A stretch of DNA of 64,000 nucleotides from Rhizobium nepotum 39/7 (lineage in GTDB: Bacteria > Pseudomonadota > Alphaproteobacteria > Rhizobiales > Rhizobiaceae): positions 124,001-188,000 of the forward strand of contig NZ_JWJH01000002.1 in the NCBI RefSeq assembly GCF_000949865.1, in the 5' to 3' direction. Below the pieces are notes generated by a model, which ran no database searches, was not told the DNA's origin, and saw nothing but the letters and a program-made list of their open reading frames with translations. Within the stretch, counting starts at the first letter, position 1. Each line of letters opens with the position of its first letter. The position numbers and the translations under genes are program-made. Below are positions 43,603 to 53,433 of the stretch, piece after piece.

Positions 43603-46377
43603 TTGGAAATCCCGTTTCTCATCCTCGCCCTCATCGCGGCCTTTATCTACACTCTGGTCGCGAGCATCCGCAATTCAAGCCGAATCAAGTCTCTGGAGCG
43701 TGAGGTTCACGACCTGAAGCGCCTGATGGCGACAGGGGTGACCTCTGCTCTTGCCGCACAGGCGGAGACGACGGCATCCGTGGATAATCCGGATTTCAAG
43801 GCGGAAGAGGAAAACCGGGCGTTGCCGGAAGACGAGTTCGTCGAAACGGAATATCCACCCGAAACCGAAGTGGCCACCGCGACGGAGGAGGAGGAGGAAG
43901 ACCTTGCCAGCGAGAAAGAGGCCCTTGCGCTTTCCAGCGAGGCAACCTCCGCGCCGGCTGCGAAGGAGAGCTTCGAAAGCCTGCTCGGCGCGCGCTGGGC
44001 CGTCTGGGCGGGCGGACTGGCGCTGGCGCTCGGCGGCATTTTCCTCGTCAAATATTCGATCGAGGCGGGGCTGCTCAGCCCGGCCGTGCGGCTTTCGCTC
44101 GCCGCCATTTTCGGCCTCGTTCTCGGTTTTGCGGGAGAAGCGATCCGCCGCAAGGCCGTGCCGGGCATCGCCACGACTTACTCCAACGCCATGATACCGG
44201 GTGTGCTGACGGCGGCCGGCGCGCTGACCCTGTTCGGCGTGATTTATGCGGCCTATGGCATTTACGATTATATCGGCAGCGGCACGGCTTTCATCCTGCT
44301 CGGGCTTGTCGCCTTCGCCACCATTGGCCTGTCGCTTCTGCACGGACAGGCGCTTGCCGGTCTCGGTCTTTTGGGTTCGATGCTGACGCCCGCGCTGGTT
44401 TCCTCCGAAACCCCGAATATCTGGGCGCTTTTCATCTTCCTGACCATCTCCTGGCTGGCGACCGCCGTGGCAGCGCGCAGACAGCGCTGGACCGTAGTTC
44501 CGTCGCTCGCCAGCGCCGGCCTCGGCCTCTGGGCGCTCGGCTATATCGCCATCGCGGAAACGCTTCTGGCGGCTCCGCCGACGCTTGCCCTGCTCATCAT
44601 GCTGGCCGGCACCATTTTCCTATGGCCCGGAAAACATCTCGATACGTCGCCCGTCGAGGCCGACGAAACCGCCACGTCCGAGCGGCGCGCCGTTCGCGCC
44701 ATGCGGCTTTTGCTGCGCCCGTCGCTGGCCATCAATCTCACCGTATCGATGGCCGTGATCCTGCCCGCAATCGGCTTCCTCTATACCGAGGGCAGTATCG
44801 ACACGCATCCGGCGCTGATCGTTTCAGCACTCATCGCATCGCTTGCGGCCCTTGGTGCTTCCCGCCACTACGCCGTATGGCCCGCCATTATCGCCGCATT
44901 CGGCGCGCAGGCTGCGGTCTCGCTGATGTCGCAGCAGGCGCTCGATCTCATCGGCGTCATCAACGATACCCCGATCGCGCTTCCCCCTGTTGGAACGGGC
45001 TATACCGCAGCAATCGCCATGGCGCTTTGCCTTGGCGCCATCCTTCTCCTCTGCGGTTTCTCATTCCTGAAACGCAAGGGCGCGAACGATCCGGATTTCG
45101 CCCAGCTCTGGGCGGGGATCGCAGCGCTGTTCCCGGTCTGGCTCGGCACGGCGAGCTTCGTCGAATATGGCAATCTCGGCCGCGACTGGCTGCACGCGGC
45201 CTATGGTCTCGGCCTCGGCCTCGCACTCATTGCGGCCGCCGAATGGCTGCACCGGCAAAACAACGAAGCCTATCGCAAGCCGCTCAACATCCTCGTGCTC
45301 GGCTCCTTCGCCGCCTTTGCGCTCTGCCTGCACACGCTGACGGAAGGGCTGGTAACGACCGTGCTGCTCTCCGTCATCGGCTTCGGTTACGTACTGGCAA
45401 CCCGCCATCGCAACTGGGATGTGCTGCCGTGGGTCATGGCGGTGGCAAGCGTCGCCGTTCTTGGCCGCATCGCCTGGGAACCGACCCTCGTCGGGCCGCA
45501 AAATCTCGGCACCACGCCGGTCTTCAACGCGCTTCTGCCGGGTTACGGCATTCCGGCGCTGCTCGCCATCGTCTCGGCCTGGTTGCTGCGCGACTGGCCG
45601 GGCTTTAGGGCGAAGAACTTCCTGCAGGCCATCGCCAGCCTGATGGGACTGCTGGCGGTCGCCATCCTCATCCGCCATGCGATGAATGGCGGCACCCTGG
45701 ATAACAGCGTGCCGACGCTTGGCGAACAGTCGATCTATACGCTGCTGACCATCGGTTTTTCCGGCGTGCTGATGACGCTCGACCTCAAAAGCCCCAGCCC
45801 CGTCTTCCGTTACGGCTCGATGATTGCCGGCGTGATCGCCGTCATCAACGTGCTGACGATGCATTTCTTCACGCTGAACCCCTATTTCACCGGCGAGAAC
45901 ACCGGCCGCATCCCGTTCCTCAATCTGCTGCTGATCGGTTATCTGCTGCCGGCGCTTGCCTATGGCGGCCTTGCCTGGTATGCGCGCGGCAAACGGCCCG
46001 CCGCCTATGTCAACCTGCTGGCGGTGGCGGGTGCCGCACTCGGTTTTGCCTGGGCCACGCTTTCGGTCCGCCGGTTCTGGCAGGGCGAAAACATCGCCGA
46101 CTGGAAGGGCTTCCTGCAGGGCGAGACCTACAGCTATTCGGTGGTCTGGCTGTTGATCGGCGTGCTGCTGCTCGTCGTCGGCTCGCGCTTCAACGCCCGC
46201 AGCCTGCGTCTGGCATCCGCTGCCTTCGTGCTGATCTCCGTCGCCAAGGCCTTCCTGATCGACATGAGCAACCTTGAAGGCGTGCTGCGGGCGCTGTCCT
46301 TCATCGGGCTTGGCGCAGTGCTGATCGGTATCGGCCTGTTCTATCAGAAAATCCTCACCCGGAAGCCGCAGGCATGA
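43603..46377 (+). CDS. DUF2339 multi-pass membrane protein
   Basis: 924-aa protein with one N-terminal anchor (IPFLILALIAAFIYTLVASI), a coiled-coil-like segment, then an acidic linker (EEEEEDLASEKE region, about 85-110). From residue 125 it has more than 20 hydrophobic helices to the C-terminus. The start is TTG with GGAGAG upstream. Family function is unknown. Its stop overlaps the HD gene by 4 nt (ATGA). Confidence 0.85.
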   Translation: MEIPFLILALIAAFIYTLVASIRNSSRIKSLEREVHDLKRLMATGVTSALAAQAETTASVDNPDFKAEEENRALPEDEFVETEYPPETEVATATEEEEEDLASEKEALALSSEATSAPAAKESFESLLGARWAVWAGGLALALGGIFLVKYSIEAGLLSPAVRLSLAAIFGLVLGFAGEAIRRKAVPGIATTYSNAMIPGVLTAAGALTLFGVIYAAYGIYDYIGSGTAFILLGLVAFATIGLSLLHGQALAGLGLLGSMLTPALVSSETPNIWALFIFLTISWLATAVAARRQRWTVVPSLASAGLGLWALGYIAIAETLLAAPPTLALLIMLAGTIFLWPGKHLDTSPVEADETATSERRAVRAMRLLLRPSLAINLTVSMAVILPAIGFLYTEGSIDTHPALIVSALIASLAALGASRHYAVWPAIIAAFGAQAAVSLMSQQALDLIGVINDTPIALPPVGTGYTAAIAMALCLGAILLLCGFSFLKRKGANDPDFAQLWAGIAALFPVWLGTASFVEYGNLGRDWLHAAYGLGLGLALIAAAEWLHRQNNEAYRKPLNILVLGSFAAFALCLHTLTEGLVTTVLLSVIGFGYVLATRHRNWDVLPWVMAVASVAVLGRIAWEPTLVGPQNLGTTPVFNALLPGYGIPALLAIVSAWLLRDWPGFRAKNFLQAIASLMGLLAVAILIRHAMNGGTLDNSVPTLGEQSIYTLLTIGFSGVLMTLDLKSPSPVFRYGSMIAGVIAVINVLTMHFFTLNPYFTGENTGRIPFLNLLLIGYLLPALAYGGLAWYARGKRPAAYVNLLAVAGAALGFAWATLSVRRFWQGENIADWKGFLQGETYSYSVVWLLIGVLLLVVGSRFNARSLRLASAAFVLISVAKAFLIDMSNLEGVLRALSFIGLGAVLIGIGLFYQKILTRKPQA

Positions 46378-47018
46378 TCGCGGCTGAGGCTTTTGCGCCC
46401 TTCGAGGCGCTTGCGCAGGAACTGATCCCGCACGCCGCCGATGCGGGCGACGGCTCGCACGACCTCGCCCATATCCACCGCGTTTTCCGCAACGCCATGC
46501 GCATCCATGCGGGCGAAGGCGGCGATGGCACGGTGCTGGCGGCCAGCGTGCTTTTGCATGATTGCGTGGCGGTGGAGAAGAACTCGCCGCTTCGCGCTGA
46601 GGCCTCTCGCCTTGCGGCGGAAAAGGCGTCCGGCATTCTGGCCGGGCTTGGCTGGCGGCAAGCCGACATCGACGCTGCCGCGCACGCCATCACCACCCAC
46701 AGTTTTTCCGCCAATATCGAGCCGCAGACGCTGGAGGCAAAAATCCTTCAGGATGCCGACCGGCTGGACGCCATCGGCATGGTGGGGGCGGCGCGCTGCT
46801 TTTATATTGCCGGGCGACTGGGCTCGAAGCTTTACGACCCGGCCGATCCGCTGGCGAAGGACCGGCCACTTGACGACCGCGCCTTTGCCATCGACCATTT
46901 CGAAACCAAGCTGTTCAAGCTCGCGGACGGTTTCCGCACCAAAACAGGACGAGAACTGGCAAAGGCCCGCCATGAGCGGCTGAAACAGGTGCTGGACCTG
47001 TTTCTCGACGAAATCTGA
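46374..47018 (+). CDS. HD-domain phosphohydrolase
   Basis: 214-aa protein with HD residues in DGSHDLAHIHRVFRNA (His-Asp), LLHDCVAVEK, and the further Asp in ILQDADRLDAIGMVG. This resembles YedJ-type phosphohydrolases. It is coupled by ATGA to the DUF2339 gene and followed by a MOSC gene after 11 nt. Substrate unknown. Confidence 0.87.
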   Translation: MIAAEAFAPFEALAQELIPHAADAGDGSHDLAHIHRVFRNAMRIHAGEGGDGTVLAASVLLHDCVAVEKNSPLRAEASRLAAEKASGILAGLGWRQADIDAAAHAITTHSFSANIEPQTLEAKILQDADRLDAIGMVGAARCFYIAGRLGSKLYDPADPLAKDRPLDDRAFAIDHFETKLFKLADGFRTKTGRELAKARHERLKQVLDLFLDEI

Positions 47019-47029
47019 GGGGACCAGGA

Positions 47030-47872
47030 ATGCGTGTGACCGAACTCAATATCTACCCGCTGAAAAGTGCGCGCGGCATTGTCCTCTCGCAAAGTGATGT
47101 CACGCCGGAAGGCCTGCCCGGCGACCGGCGCGCCATGCTTACCGACCCTTCCGGCCATTTCATCACCCAGCGCGAATTGCCTGAAATCGCCACGATACTG
47201 GCGCGGCATGAAGATGGCGGCATGGCGCTTTCGCGGGATAAGAACGGCGAAATTTTCGCCAGACCATCCGGACAGCGCATGGATGTGGCGGTGTGGAAAT
47301 CGATCGTCAGCGCCAACCTTGCCGATGGCGAGACCAACGACACGCTTTCCGCATGGCTCGGGCGCGAGGTCAGGCTGGTGTTCTTCGACGATGCCTCAAA
47401 GCGGATTGCGAGCCTCGAATGGACCGGCAACGAAACGCCCGTCACCTTCGCCGACGGGTATCAGATCCTCGTCACCACCACCGCCTCGCTGGCCGCCCTT
47501 AACGACAATATGCGCGCCAATGGCGAGGACGCAGTCGGCATGGAGCGGTTCCGGCCCAATATCGTGCTGGAGACGGACGAATCATGGGCGGAGGATCGCT
47601 GGGCAGCCATCGAGATCGGCGGCATTCGCTTCGATCTCGTCAAACCCTGCGCCCGCTGCATCATGACCACGCAGGACCAGACAACCGGCTCCCGCGATGT
47701 GCCCTCCCCGATGAAAGCCATGGGCCGCATCCGCATGTCCGGCGACCGGCGCGTGCCCGGCCCGCTATTCGGCTGGAACGTCACGCCGCGCGGCGAAGGC
47801 AGGCTTGCGATTGGCGACGTGGCAAAGGTGGTTGAGGAACGCGCTGACGGCTGGGCGATCAAGAGGCGCTAA
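47030..47872 (+). CDS. MOSC-domain protein (YcbX-like)
   Basis: 280-aa protein with an N-terminal MOSC beta-barrel domain (opening RVTELNIYPLKSARGI) and a C-terminal MOSC domain with PCARCIMTTQDQTTG. The conserved Cys probably binds sulfur or molybdenum cofactor, as in molybdenum cofactor sulfurases and YcbX. The gene follows the HD gene closely and is probably its operon partner. Electron partner unknown. Confidence 0.88.
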   Translation: MRVTELNIYPLKSARGIVLSQSDVTPEGLPGDRRAMLTDPSGHFITQRELPEIATILARHEDGGMALSRDKNGEIFARPSGQRMDVAVWKSIVSANLADGETNDTLSAWLGREVRLVFFDDASKRIASLEWTGNETPVTFADGYQILVTTTASLAALNDNMRANGEDAVGMERFRPNIVLETDESWAEDRWAAIEIGGIRFDLVKPCARCIMTTQDQTTGSRDVPSPMKAMGRIRMSGDRRVPGPLFGWNVTPRGEGRLAIGDVAKVVEERADGWAIKRR

Positions 47873-47889
47873 GCCGGTCCGACCTCTCT

Positions 47890-48008
47890 CCCTCATTCCT
47901 GTGCTTGTCACAGGAATCCAGCCGACGCGCGTCTGCGCGGCGAAATAACTCCTTTCAACCCAAGGACTTGGGCTGGCTGGATCCCTGTGACAGGCACAGG
48001 GATGAGGA
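47890..48008. repeat. Intergenic repeat, family A copy 2 (inverted)
   Basis: Reverse complement of copies at 34515 and 62348. Contains CATTCCTGTGCTTGTCACAG and CCCAAGGACTTGGGCTGGC. Situated between the MOSC gene and the methyltransferase. Confidence 0.85.
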
Positions 48009-48102
48009 GAGCACGGAGCACTATGGATAACGGCAAGCTTCGAGAATGACGCACCCATCTCAATCATAGAGCCACGCCGGCAATGCAACGCACGGCGCAA
48101 TG

Positions 48103-48840
48103 TCACGCCTTACGCGCACCGACGATCAGGAAAATCGGACGGCGGTCTTCGTGTTTCATTTCCGGCCGCTCTGCCAGCAGGGCTGGATCGGGCCTCGGCT
48201 CCGCCAGCCGCGTTATGGCAAAGCCGGCGGCCAGCAGGGCGTTCAGAATACCTGAGACCGTGCGGTGATATTTGACGACGTCGTCGGCCATCCAGTTGGA
48301 ATGGCGCACGCCCTCGTTCTGGTAGTTGTCGAGCGGCCAGTGCAGGATTTCGCCATCCTCGCCATAAAACCAGTCCTGTTTCTCCAACGCCGTGAAAACC
48401 GGATGCTCGATGGAGAAGACGAAATCACCCCCGGATTTCAGCACACTGAAAACCTTGGCGAATGCGACGTCGAGATCGCGGACGTAATGCAAAGCGAGAG
48501 AACTCAGCACCAGATCGAAGCTTCCCGGTGCAAAATCGATGTCCTCGATCGCGGCGCGGCGATATTCGATGCCTGGTCCGCCGTTTATCTCGGCGGCGCG
48601 GCGCAGCATCTTCTCCGAAAGATCGACGCCGACGACATGCGCCGCGCCCTGCTCCGCCGCATGACGGCAATGCCAGCCGAAACCACAGCCGAGATCGAGA
48701 ATGGTCTTGTCTCTCAAAGCAGGCAGCATGGCGCGCAGCTCGTGCCATTCACCCGCCTGCCTCAACCCCTCCAGCGAGCGCGGCATGGCGCTGTAGCGCT
48801 CGAAAAACTGCGGGTCGTCGTAAATATTCTGCTTCATCAT
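48103..48840 (-). CDS. Class I SAM-dependent methyltransferase
   Basis: 245-aa enzyme. SAM-binding motif ILDLGCGFGWHCR (residues about 45-57), then GVDLSEKML and DLVLSSLALHYV. The ATG at 48840 has GGAG just upstream; an adjacent ATG at 48837 is also usable. Substrate unknown. Divergent from the MFS gene. Confidence 0.9.
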   Translation of the reverse strand: MMKQNIYDDPQFFERYSAMPRSLEGLRQAGEWHELRAMLPALRDKTILDLGCGFGWHCRHAAEQGAAHVVGVDLSEKMLRRAAEINGGPGIEYRRAAIEDIDFAPGSFDLVLSSLALHYVRDLDVAFAKVFSVLKSGGDFVFSIEHPVFTALEKQDWFYGEDGEILHWPLDNYQNEGVRHSNWMADDVVKYHRTVSGILNALLAAGFAITRLAEPRPDPALLAERPEMKHEDRRPIFLIVGARKA

Positions 48841-49009
48841 CGTTCTCCGGCCCCGGCTGCCATGCGGGCATCCCATCAATCGCATGAATAATGGCCGTCA
48901 AGAAAAGTCGCTAGTGGGAAGGCATGACAAAAGATAATGTTCCTCCCATCAAAGGGGAATTCTGCAGCACATTGTCCCAAGGGCGTAGGCTGCAGCGGGA
49001 GAGCTTTTC

Positions 49010-50224
49010 ATGTCGCAAGCCACACGCCAGACCATGCCATGGGTCATTATCGCCGCCGGGTCGCTGATTGCGGTCATGACCTTCGGGCCACGATCGGCCA
49101 TGGGCTTTTTCCAGCTGCCCATGCTCGCCGATACCGGCTGGGACCGTTCCACCTTCGGTCTCGCCATGGCATTGCAGAACCTGTTCTGGGGTCTCGGCCA
49201 GCCCTTCTTCGGCGCCATCGCCGACAAGTTCGGCACGGGTCGCGTGCTCGTGCTGTCAGGCTTTCTTTATGCGGCCGGCCTCATCTGCATGTCCTTCGGC
49301 ACCTCGCCCTTCTGGCTGCATTTCGGCGGCGGCGTTCTTGTCGGGCTTGGCATCGCGGCCGGTTCCTTCAGCGTCATCCTGTCGGCCTTCGCGCGCCATG
49401 TCACACCGCAGCAGCGGTCGTTTGCCTTCGGCATCGGCACGGCAGCGGGATCGGCGGGCATGTTCCTGTTCGCGCCGATCAGCCAGGGCCTGATTTCCAC
49501 CTATGGCTGGTCGGACAGCCTAGTCTGGCTTGCCGTTATGATGATACTGGTGCCGCTGCTGGCCTATCCGATGCGCGGCAACTCCTCTTCCGGCAGCCAG
49601 TCACAAACGCAATTCAAGCAGACGGCGGGCGAAGCGCTGAGGGAGGCGCTCAGTCACAAAAGTTATCTGCTATTGACCACCGGCTTTTTTGTCTGCGGTT
49701 TTCAGGTGGCCTTCATCACCGCGCATTTCCCCGCCTATCTCGGCGATATCGGCATCGAACCGCGCTATGCGGTGATAGCCATGGCGCTGATCGGTTTCTT
49801 CAACATCATTGGATCGCTTGCCGCAGGCGTCATCGCCCAGCGTTACTCGAAGCCCTATCTGCTGGCCTATATCTATATTGTCCGCTCGATTGCCGTTACC
49901 GCGTTTCTGCTTCTGCCGCAAACGCCGCTTTCCGTCATAATCTTCGCGGCGGTGATGGGCATCCTCTGGCTTTCCACCGTGCCGCCGACCAATGCGCTGG
50001 TGGCGATCATGTTCGGCACGCGCCATCTCGGCATGCTGGGCGGCGTCGTGTTCCTGTCGCACCAGATCGGCTCGTTTCTCGGCGTCTGGCTGGGCGGTTT
50101 TCTTTACGACCGGCTCGGCTCCTACGATCTCGTCTGGTGGCTCGGCGTCGGTATGGGGATTTTTGCGGCTATCGTGCATTGGCCCATTCAGGAGCGCCCG
50201 GCGCCGCGCCCGGCAATGGCCTGA
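49010..50224 (+). CDS. MFS transporter
   Basis: 404-aa inner-membrane permease with 12 predicted helices. The N-terminal half contains GQPFFGAIADKFGTGRVL, the MFS motif A region. It resembles transporters of organic acids (oxalate/formate-type, OFA) more than drug pumps, but substrate is not certain. GGGAGAG ribosome-binding site. Converges with recO. Confidence 0.88.
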   Translation: MSQATRQTMPWVIIAAGSLIAVMTFGPRSAMGFFQLPMLADTGWDRSTFGLAMALQNLFWGLGQPFFGAIADKFGTGRVLVLSGFLYAAGLICMSFGTSPFWLHFGGGVLVGLGIAAGSFSVILSAFARHVTPQQRSFAFGIGTAAGSAGMFLFAPISQGLISTYGWSDSLVWLAVMMILVPLLAYPMRGNSSSGSQSQTQFKQTAGEALREALSHKSYLLLTTGFFVCGFQVAFITAHFPAYLGDIGIEPRYAVIAMALIGFFNIIGSLAAGVIAQRYSKPYLLAYIYIVRSIAVTAFLLLPQTPLSVIIFAAVMGILWLSTVPPTNALVAIMFGTRHLGMLGGVVFLSHQIGSFLGVWLGGFLYDRLGSYDLVWWLGVGMGIFAAIVHWPIQERPAPRPAMA

Positions 50225-50230
50225 TCGGGA

Positions 50231-50995
50231 TCAAACCGCCTTATCGAGCGCAGGCGGCATCGCCTTGCGCTCCAGCGCCTTCAGCGCCGCGTGCACGAAA
50301 CCGTCGCGGGCGGTATTTTCATTGAGGCCGCGCGGATCATAGACGTGGCGATTGAGGAAATGGCCGGTGAGGCGAAACGCAGCCGCGAGGCTGTCGCGAT
50401 CGGCCGCCTTCGACTGGCCCTCACCGAGAAAGGCCGGAAGCGAAAGCATCCGCTCCGCATAGGGCGCGCCCGCCGTGCGGCAGACCGCCCTGCCCGTTTT
50501 CGGCGATACGTAAACGAGATCGGTGCGCAGCCCCGTCGCCGCGCATTCGGTAAGATCGAGACCGAAACCGAGATCGTTCAGCACCGCCAGCTCGAAACGA
50601 ACGAACAGTTCTCCGGCATCAACAGGATCGTGGAGATTGTCGAGAATGACGTCGAGCGCCTGATAGAGATGCGGATGCGGATCACGCTCCGGCAGAAGCC
50701 TGAGCAGCGCGCCCATGGCCTGCACGCCGTAAACGGCGGTCGCCGTTTCCATCAGCTGTGCTGCCCGCAATTGCAACGGCTCGATGCGGTATTCGCCGAG
50801 ATGATCATGAAGACGCGCGCGCCAGATGACATCCACCCGGTTTCCCGCCTGCAGCACCGGCTGCATGCTGCGGGAGCGCCCGGAGCGCACCATCCCCAGA
50901 TGGCGGCCGCGCGAACGGGTCATCACCTCGGCGATGACGCTTGTCTCGCCGTGGCGTTTTACGCCAAGAATGATTGCCTCGTCCTGCCACTGCAT
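50231..50995 (-). CDS. recO: DNA repair protein RecO
   Basis: 254-aa recombination mediator that loads RecA via RecFOR. An N-terminal OB-fold ([20 protein letters not shown]) and the helical C-terminal domain are visible. RecO commonly has a Cys cluster; here the C-terminal C residues are few (ECAATGL). Adjacent to era in the expected order, with two unrelated regulatory genes inserted. Confidence 0.93.
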   Translation of the reverse strand: MQWQDEAIILGVKRHGETSVIAEVMTRSRGRHLGMVRSGRSRSMQPVLQAGNRVDVIWRARLHDHLGEYRIEPLQLRAAQLMETATAVYGVQAMGALLRLLPERDPHPHLYQALDVILDNLHDPVDAGELFVRFELAVLNDLGFGLDLTECAATGLRTDLVYVSPKTGRAVCRTAGAPYAERMLSLPAFLGEGQSKAADRDSLAAAFRLTGHFLNRHVYDPRGLNENTARDGFVHAALKALERKAMPPALDKAV

Positions 50996-51051
50996 GAAAC
51001 GTGTCCGAATTCCGATTCAGGCCCGATCATACCCGATCTGGCGGCGAAACG

Positions 51052-51429
51052 TTATTCTTTTACCGCGCCATCGCCCACGCCGACGAGCCTGAGGACGAAA
51101 TCGACGATTTCATTTTCCCCGAAGGGTTTGCCGAGCAAGGGGGCGTCCGAAAGATCGTCGGGAAAACCCGTCGTGTCGCCGTAACCGCTGACGAAACCGA
51201 AGGGAACGCCCGCCTCGCCCAGGAGGCGCGCGAAATCATAGCTCGTGCCGTCGGACAGGCTGACATCGAGAAGCACGCAATCGGCGCCATCCTCATCGAC
51301 AGCCTGCCTCGCCTGCGCGAGCGTCGTGGCGATGACGACGGTTTCGACGCCCATCGAGTGGAGGACCGATTCGACATCGAGCGCCACCAGATATTCATCC
51401 TCAACGATGATCACCCGTTGCGGCACCAT
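51052..51429 (-). CDS. Single-domain response regulator
   Basis: 125-aa receiver-only protein. The acidic pair is in IIVEDEY, the phosphoacceptor Asp is in CVLLDVSLSDG, and the conserved Lys in LLGKPFG. No output domain, so it acts by protein-protein interaction. The ATG at 51429 places the receiver fold at the start; the longer frame is ill-defined. It sits between recO and the Crp/Fnr gene, with no kinase nearby. Confidence 0.88.
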   Translation of the reverse strand: MVPQRVIIVEDEYLVALDVESVLHSMGVETVVIATTLAQARQAVDEDGADCVLLDVSLSDGTSYDFARLLGEAGVPFGFVSGYGDTTGFPDDLSDAPLLGKPFGENEIVDFVLRLVGVGDGAVKE

Positions 51430-51564
51430 ATGTGTTCTTCTTTCAATGTGAGCGAAACCAGCGAATTGCATGTCGCTGCCTCCAAAATGATTTTCGAGCG
51501 CCATGGGGCAGCAATCGCAAATTATCGCCCGACCGTCATTTAAAAAAGACATATGGATTGGAGA

Positions 51565-52317
51565 TCAGATGAAGGGTCTTTGTCGCTGTTCGTCGCTTTG
51601 CCAGCCAGCCACATGGGCCAGCCCCGCAGCGTCCAGCACCAGACAGCCCTTGTCGGTCCAGCGGATCAGACCGCGATCGACGAGCTTTCTCAGGGTTTTG
51701 TTGGTGTGGACGATGGAAAGGCCGAGCGTATCGGCAACGTGCTGCTGGGTCACCGGGATCGGTGTTTCGCCCTGCATGAGACGGGCCGCCTTCGCCCTGC
51801 TGTAGAGAAACGCGATGAGGTAGGCGGCGCGTTCCAGCGCGGTGCGCCGGCCGATGCTGAGGAGATGGTTGTCGAGCATCCGCTCCTCGCTCGCCGCGAT
51901 CCACGTCAGGTCATAGGCAAGGGTCGGATGATCGGTGAAGAGGTTGTTGAGGCGCGACCGCTCGAAGACGCACAGGGTGACCGGCGACAACGCCTCCACC
52001 GAATGCTGCATCTCCCCCATCACCGTGCCCTGCAGGCCGACGAGATCGCCCGGCATGACATAGTTGAGGATCTGCCGCCTGCCGTCCTCCAGCGTCTTGT
52101 AACGGAAAGCCCAGCCGTGCAGCACCGTATAAAGATGGGCGCTGTGCGAGCCTTCCATCAGGATCAGGGAGCCGCTTTCGACCGCAAGTTCCCCCGTCTT
52201 GAAACGGGAGACGAAATCGAGTTCGGAAGAGGAGAAATCCCTGAAATGCGGCAAGTCCCGCAAGGGACATTGCTGGCACGGCGTGGTGGAAATTCCATTC
52301 TGTTTTTTTGACGACAT
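51565..52317 (-). CDS. Crp/Fnr-family transcriptional regulator
   Basis: 250-aa regulator. An N-terminal CQQCPLRDL is like part of the Fnr iron-sulfur ligand set. A cyclic-nucleotide-binding fold (LILMEGSHSAHLYTVLHGW onward) is followed by a C-terminal helix-turn-helix (VADTLGLSIVHTNKTLRKL). Oxygen or redox sensing is possible, but only two N-terminal cysteines are evident. A TCAAT-TC-ATTGA palindrome lies about 30 bp upstream. Confidence 0.87.
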   Translation of the reverse strand: MSSKKQNGISTTPCQQCPLRDLPHFRDFSSSELDFVSRFKTGELAVESGSLILMEGSHSAHLYTVLHGWAFRYKTLEDGRRQILNYVMPGDLVGLQGTVMGEMQHSVEALSPVTLCVFERSRLNNLFTDHPTLAYDLTWIAASEERMLDNHLLSIGRRTALERAAYLIAFLYSRAKAARLMQGETPIPVTQQHVADTLGLSIVHTNKTLRKLVDRGLIRWTDKGCLVLDAAGLAHVAGWQSDEQRQRPFI

Positions 52318-52346
52318 GAATATCCGTTATCGAAAAAAGGTTGCGC

Positions 52347-52358
52347 TCAATTCATTGA
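52347..52358. promoter_or_regulatory. TCAATTCATTGA palindrome upstream of the Crp/Fnr gene
   Basis: Arms TCAAT and ATTGA with a 2-bp centre, 30 bp upstream of the regulator start in the short gap to era. It may be an autoregulatory operator. It is not a classical TTGAT-N4-ATCAA Fnr box. Confidence 0.35.
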
Positions 52359-52405
52359 ACAACCCGCCCGAACGTGTTCGGTTCCCGATAAAACGTTGAA
52401 GATAT

Positions 52406-53347
52406 TCAGTTTCGCGGAAATTCCAGGCCCATTTCGCGGAAGCGCTCGGGATCGTCGCCCCAGTTCTCGCGCACCTTGACGAACAGGAAGAGGTGGACCG
52501 GCTGCTCGAGGATTGCAGACAGCTCCTTGCGCGAGGCGGTGGAGATCGCCTTGATCGCATCACCGTTCTTGCCCAGAGCGATCTTCTTCTGGCTGTCGCG
52601 CTCGACATAGATCACCTGCTCGATGCGCACGGAGCCGTCCTTGCGCTCTTCCCACTTCTCCGTCTCGACATGCGAGGCGTAGGGAAGTTCCTGATGCAGC
52701 CGCAGGAACAGCTTCTCACGGGTGATTTCGGCGGCGAGCTGGCGCATCGGCAGATCGGAAATCTGGTCTTCCGGATAATACCACGGGCCTTCCGGCAGGG
52801 TGTCGACCAGATAATCCATCAGGTCTTCACAGCCCGAACCGTTGGTGGCCGAAATCATGAAGGTGCGGTCGAAGGTCACGTTCTCGTTGGCGGCGGCGGC
52901 AAGCTTCAGAAGGTCTTCGCGCTTCACCTGGTCGATCTTGTTGAGGCAGAGGATTTTCTTCTGCGGAACATCCTTCAGCCCCTCTAGGATCGCTTCCGCA
53001 TCACCCTTCAGGCCGCGTTCGCTGTCGATCAGAAGCAGGATGAGATCGGCATCCTTTGCCCCACCCCAGGCCGAGGTGACCATGGCGCGGTCGAGACGGC
53101 GCCGTGGCTTGAAGATGCCGGGCGTATCCATGAAAACGATCTGCGCATTTTTGTGAATGGCGATGCCGCGCATCACCGCGCGCGTCGTCTGCACCTTGTG
53201 GCTGACGATCGAGACTTTTGCGCCCACCAGCCTGTTCACCAGCGTCGACTTGCCGGCATTGGTCGGGCCGATGAGGGCGACGAAACCGGAACGGGTCGGA
53301 AGGGCGATGTCTTCGCCGGCAACGGCGGGATTTTCGTGATCGGTCAT
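52406..53347 (-). CDS. era: GTPase Era
   Basis: Ribosome-assembly GTPase (313 aa) that binds 16S rRNA. G1 GPTNAGKST, G3 DTPGIF, G4 NKIDQVK, and a C-terminal KH domain with GKNGDAIKAI. The ATG at 53347 is preferred; ATG at 53356 and TTG at 53359 are other options. Era is downstream of rnc, separated by 86 nt. Confidence 0.96.
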   Translation of the reverse strand: MTDHENPAVAGEDIALPTRSGFVALIGPTNAGKSTLVNRLVGAKVSIVSHKVQTTRAVMRGIAIHKNAQIVFMDTPGIFKPRRRLDRAMVTSAWGGAKDADLILLLIDSERGLKGDAEAILEGLKDVPQKKILCLNKIDQVKREDLLKLAAAANENVTFDRTFMISATNGSGCEDLMDYLVDTLPEGPWYYPEDQISDLPMRQLAAEITREKLFLRLHQELPYASHVETEKWEERKDGSVRIEQVIYVERDSQKKIALGKNGDAIKAISTASRKELSAILEQPVHLFLFVKVRENWGDDPERFREMGLEFPRN

Positions 53348-53433
53348 GATATCCATCAAGGTCAGAGGTATTCAACATGCGGCCACAAGGCTCGCTATGC
53401 GCTCGATTTTAGCGCCCCATCGTCGGGGGCCGC

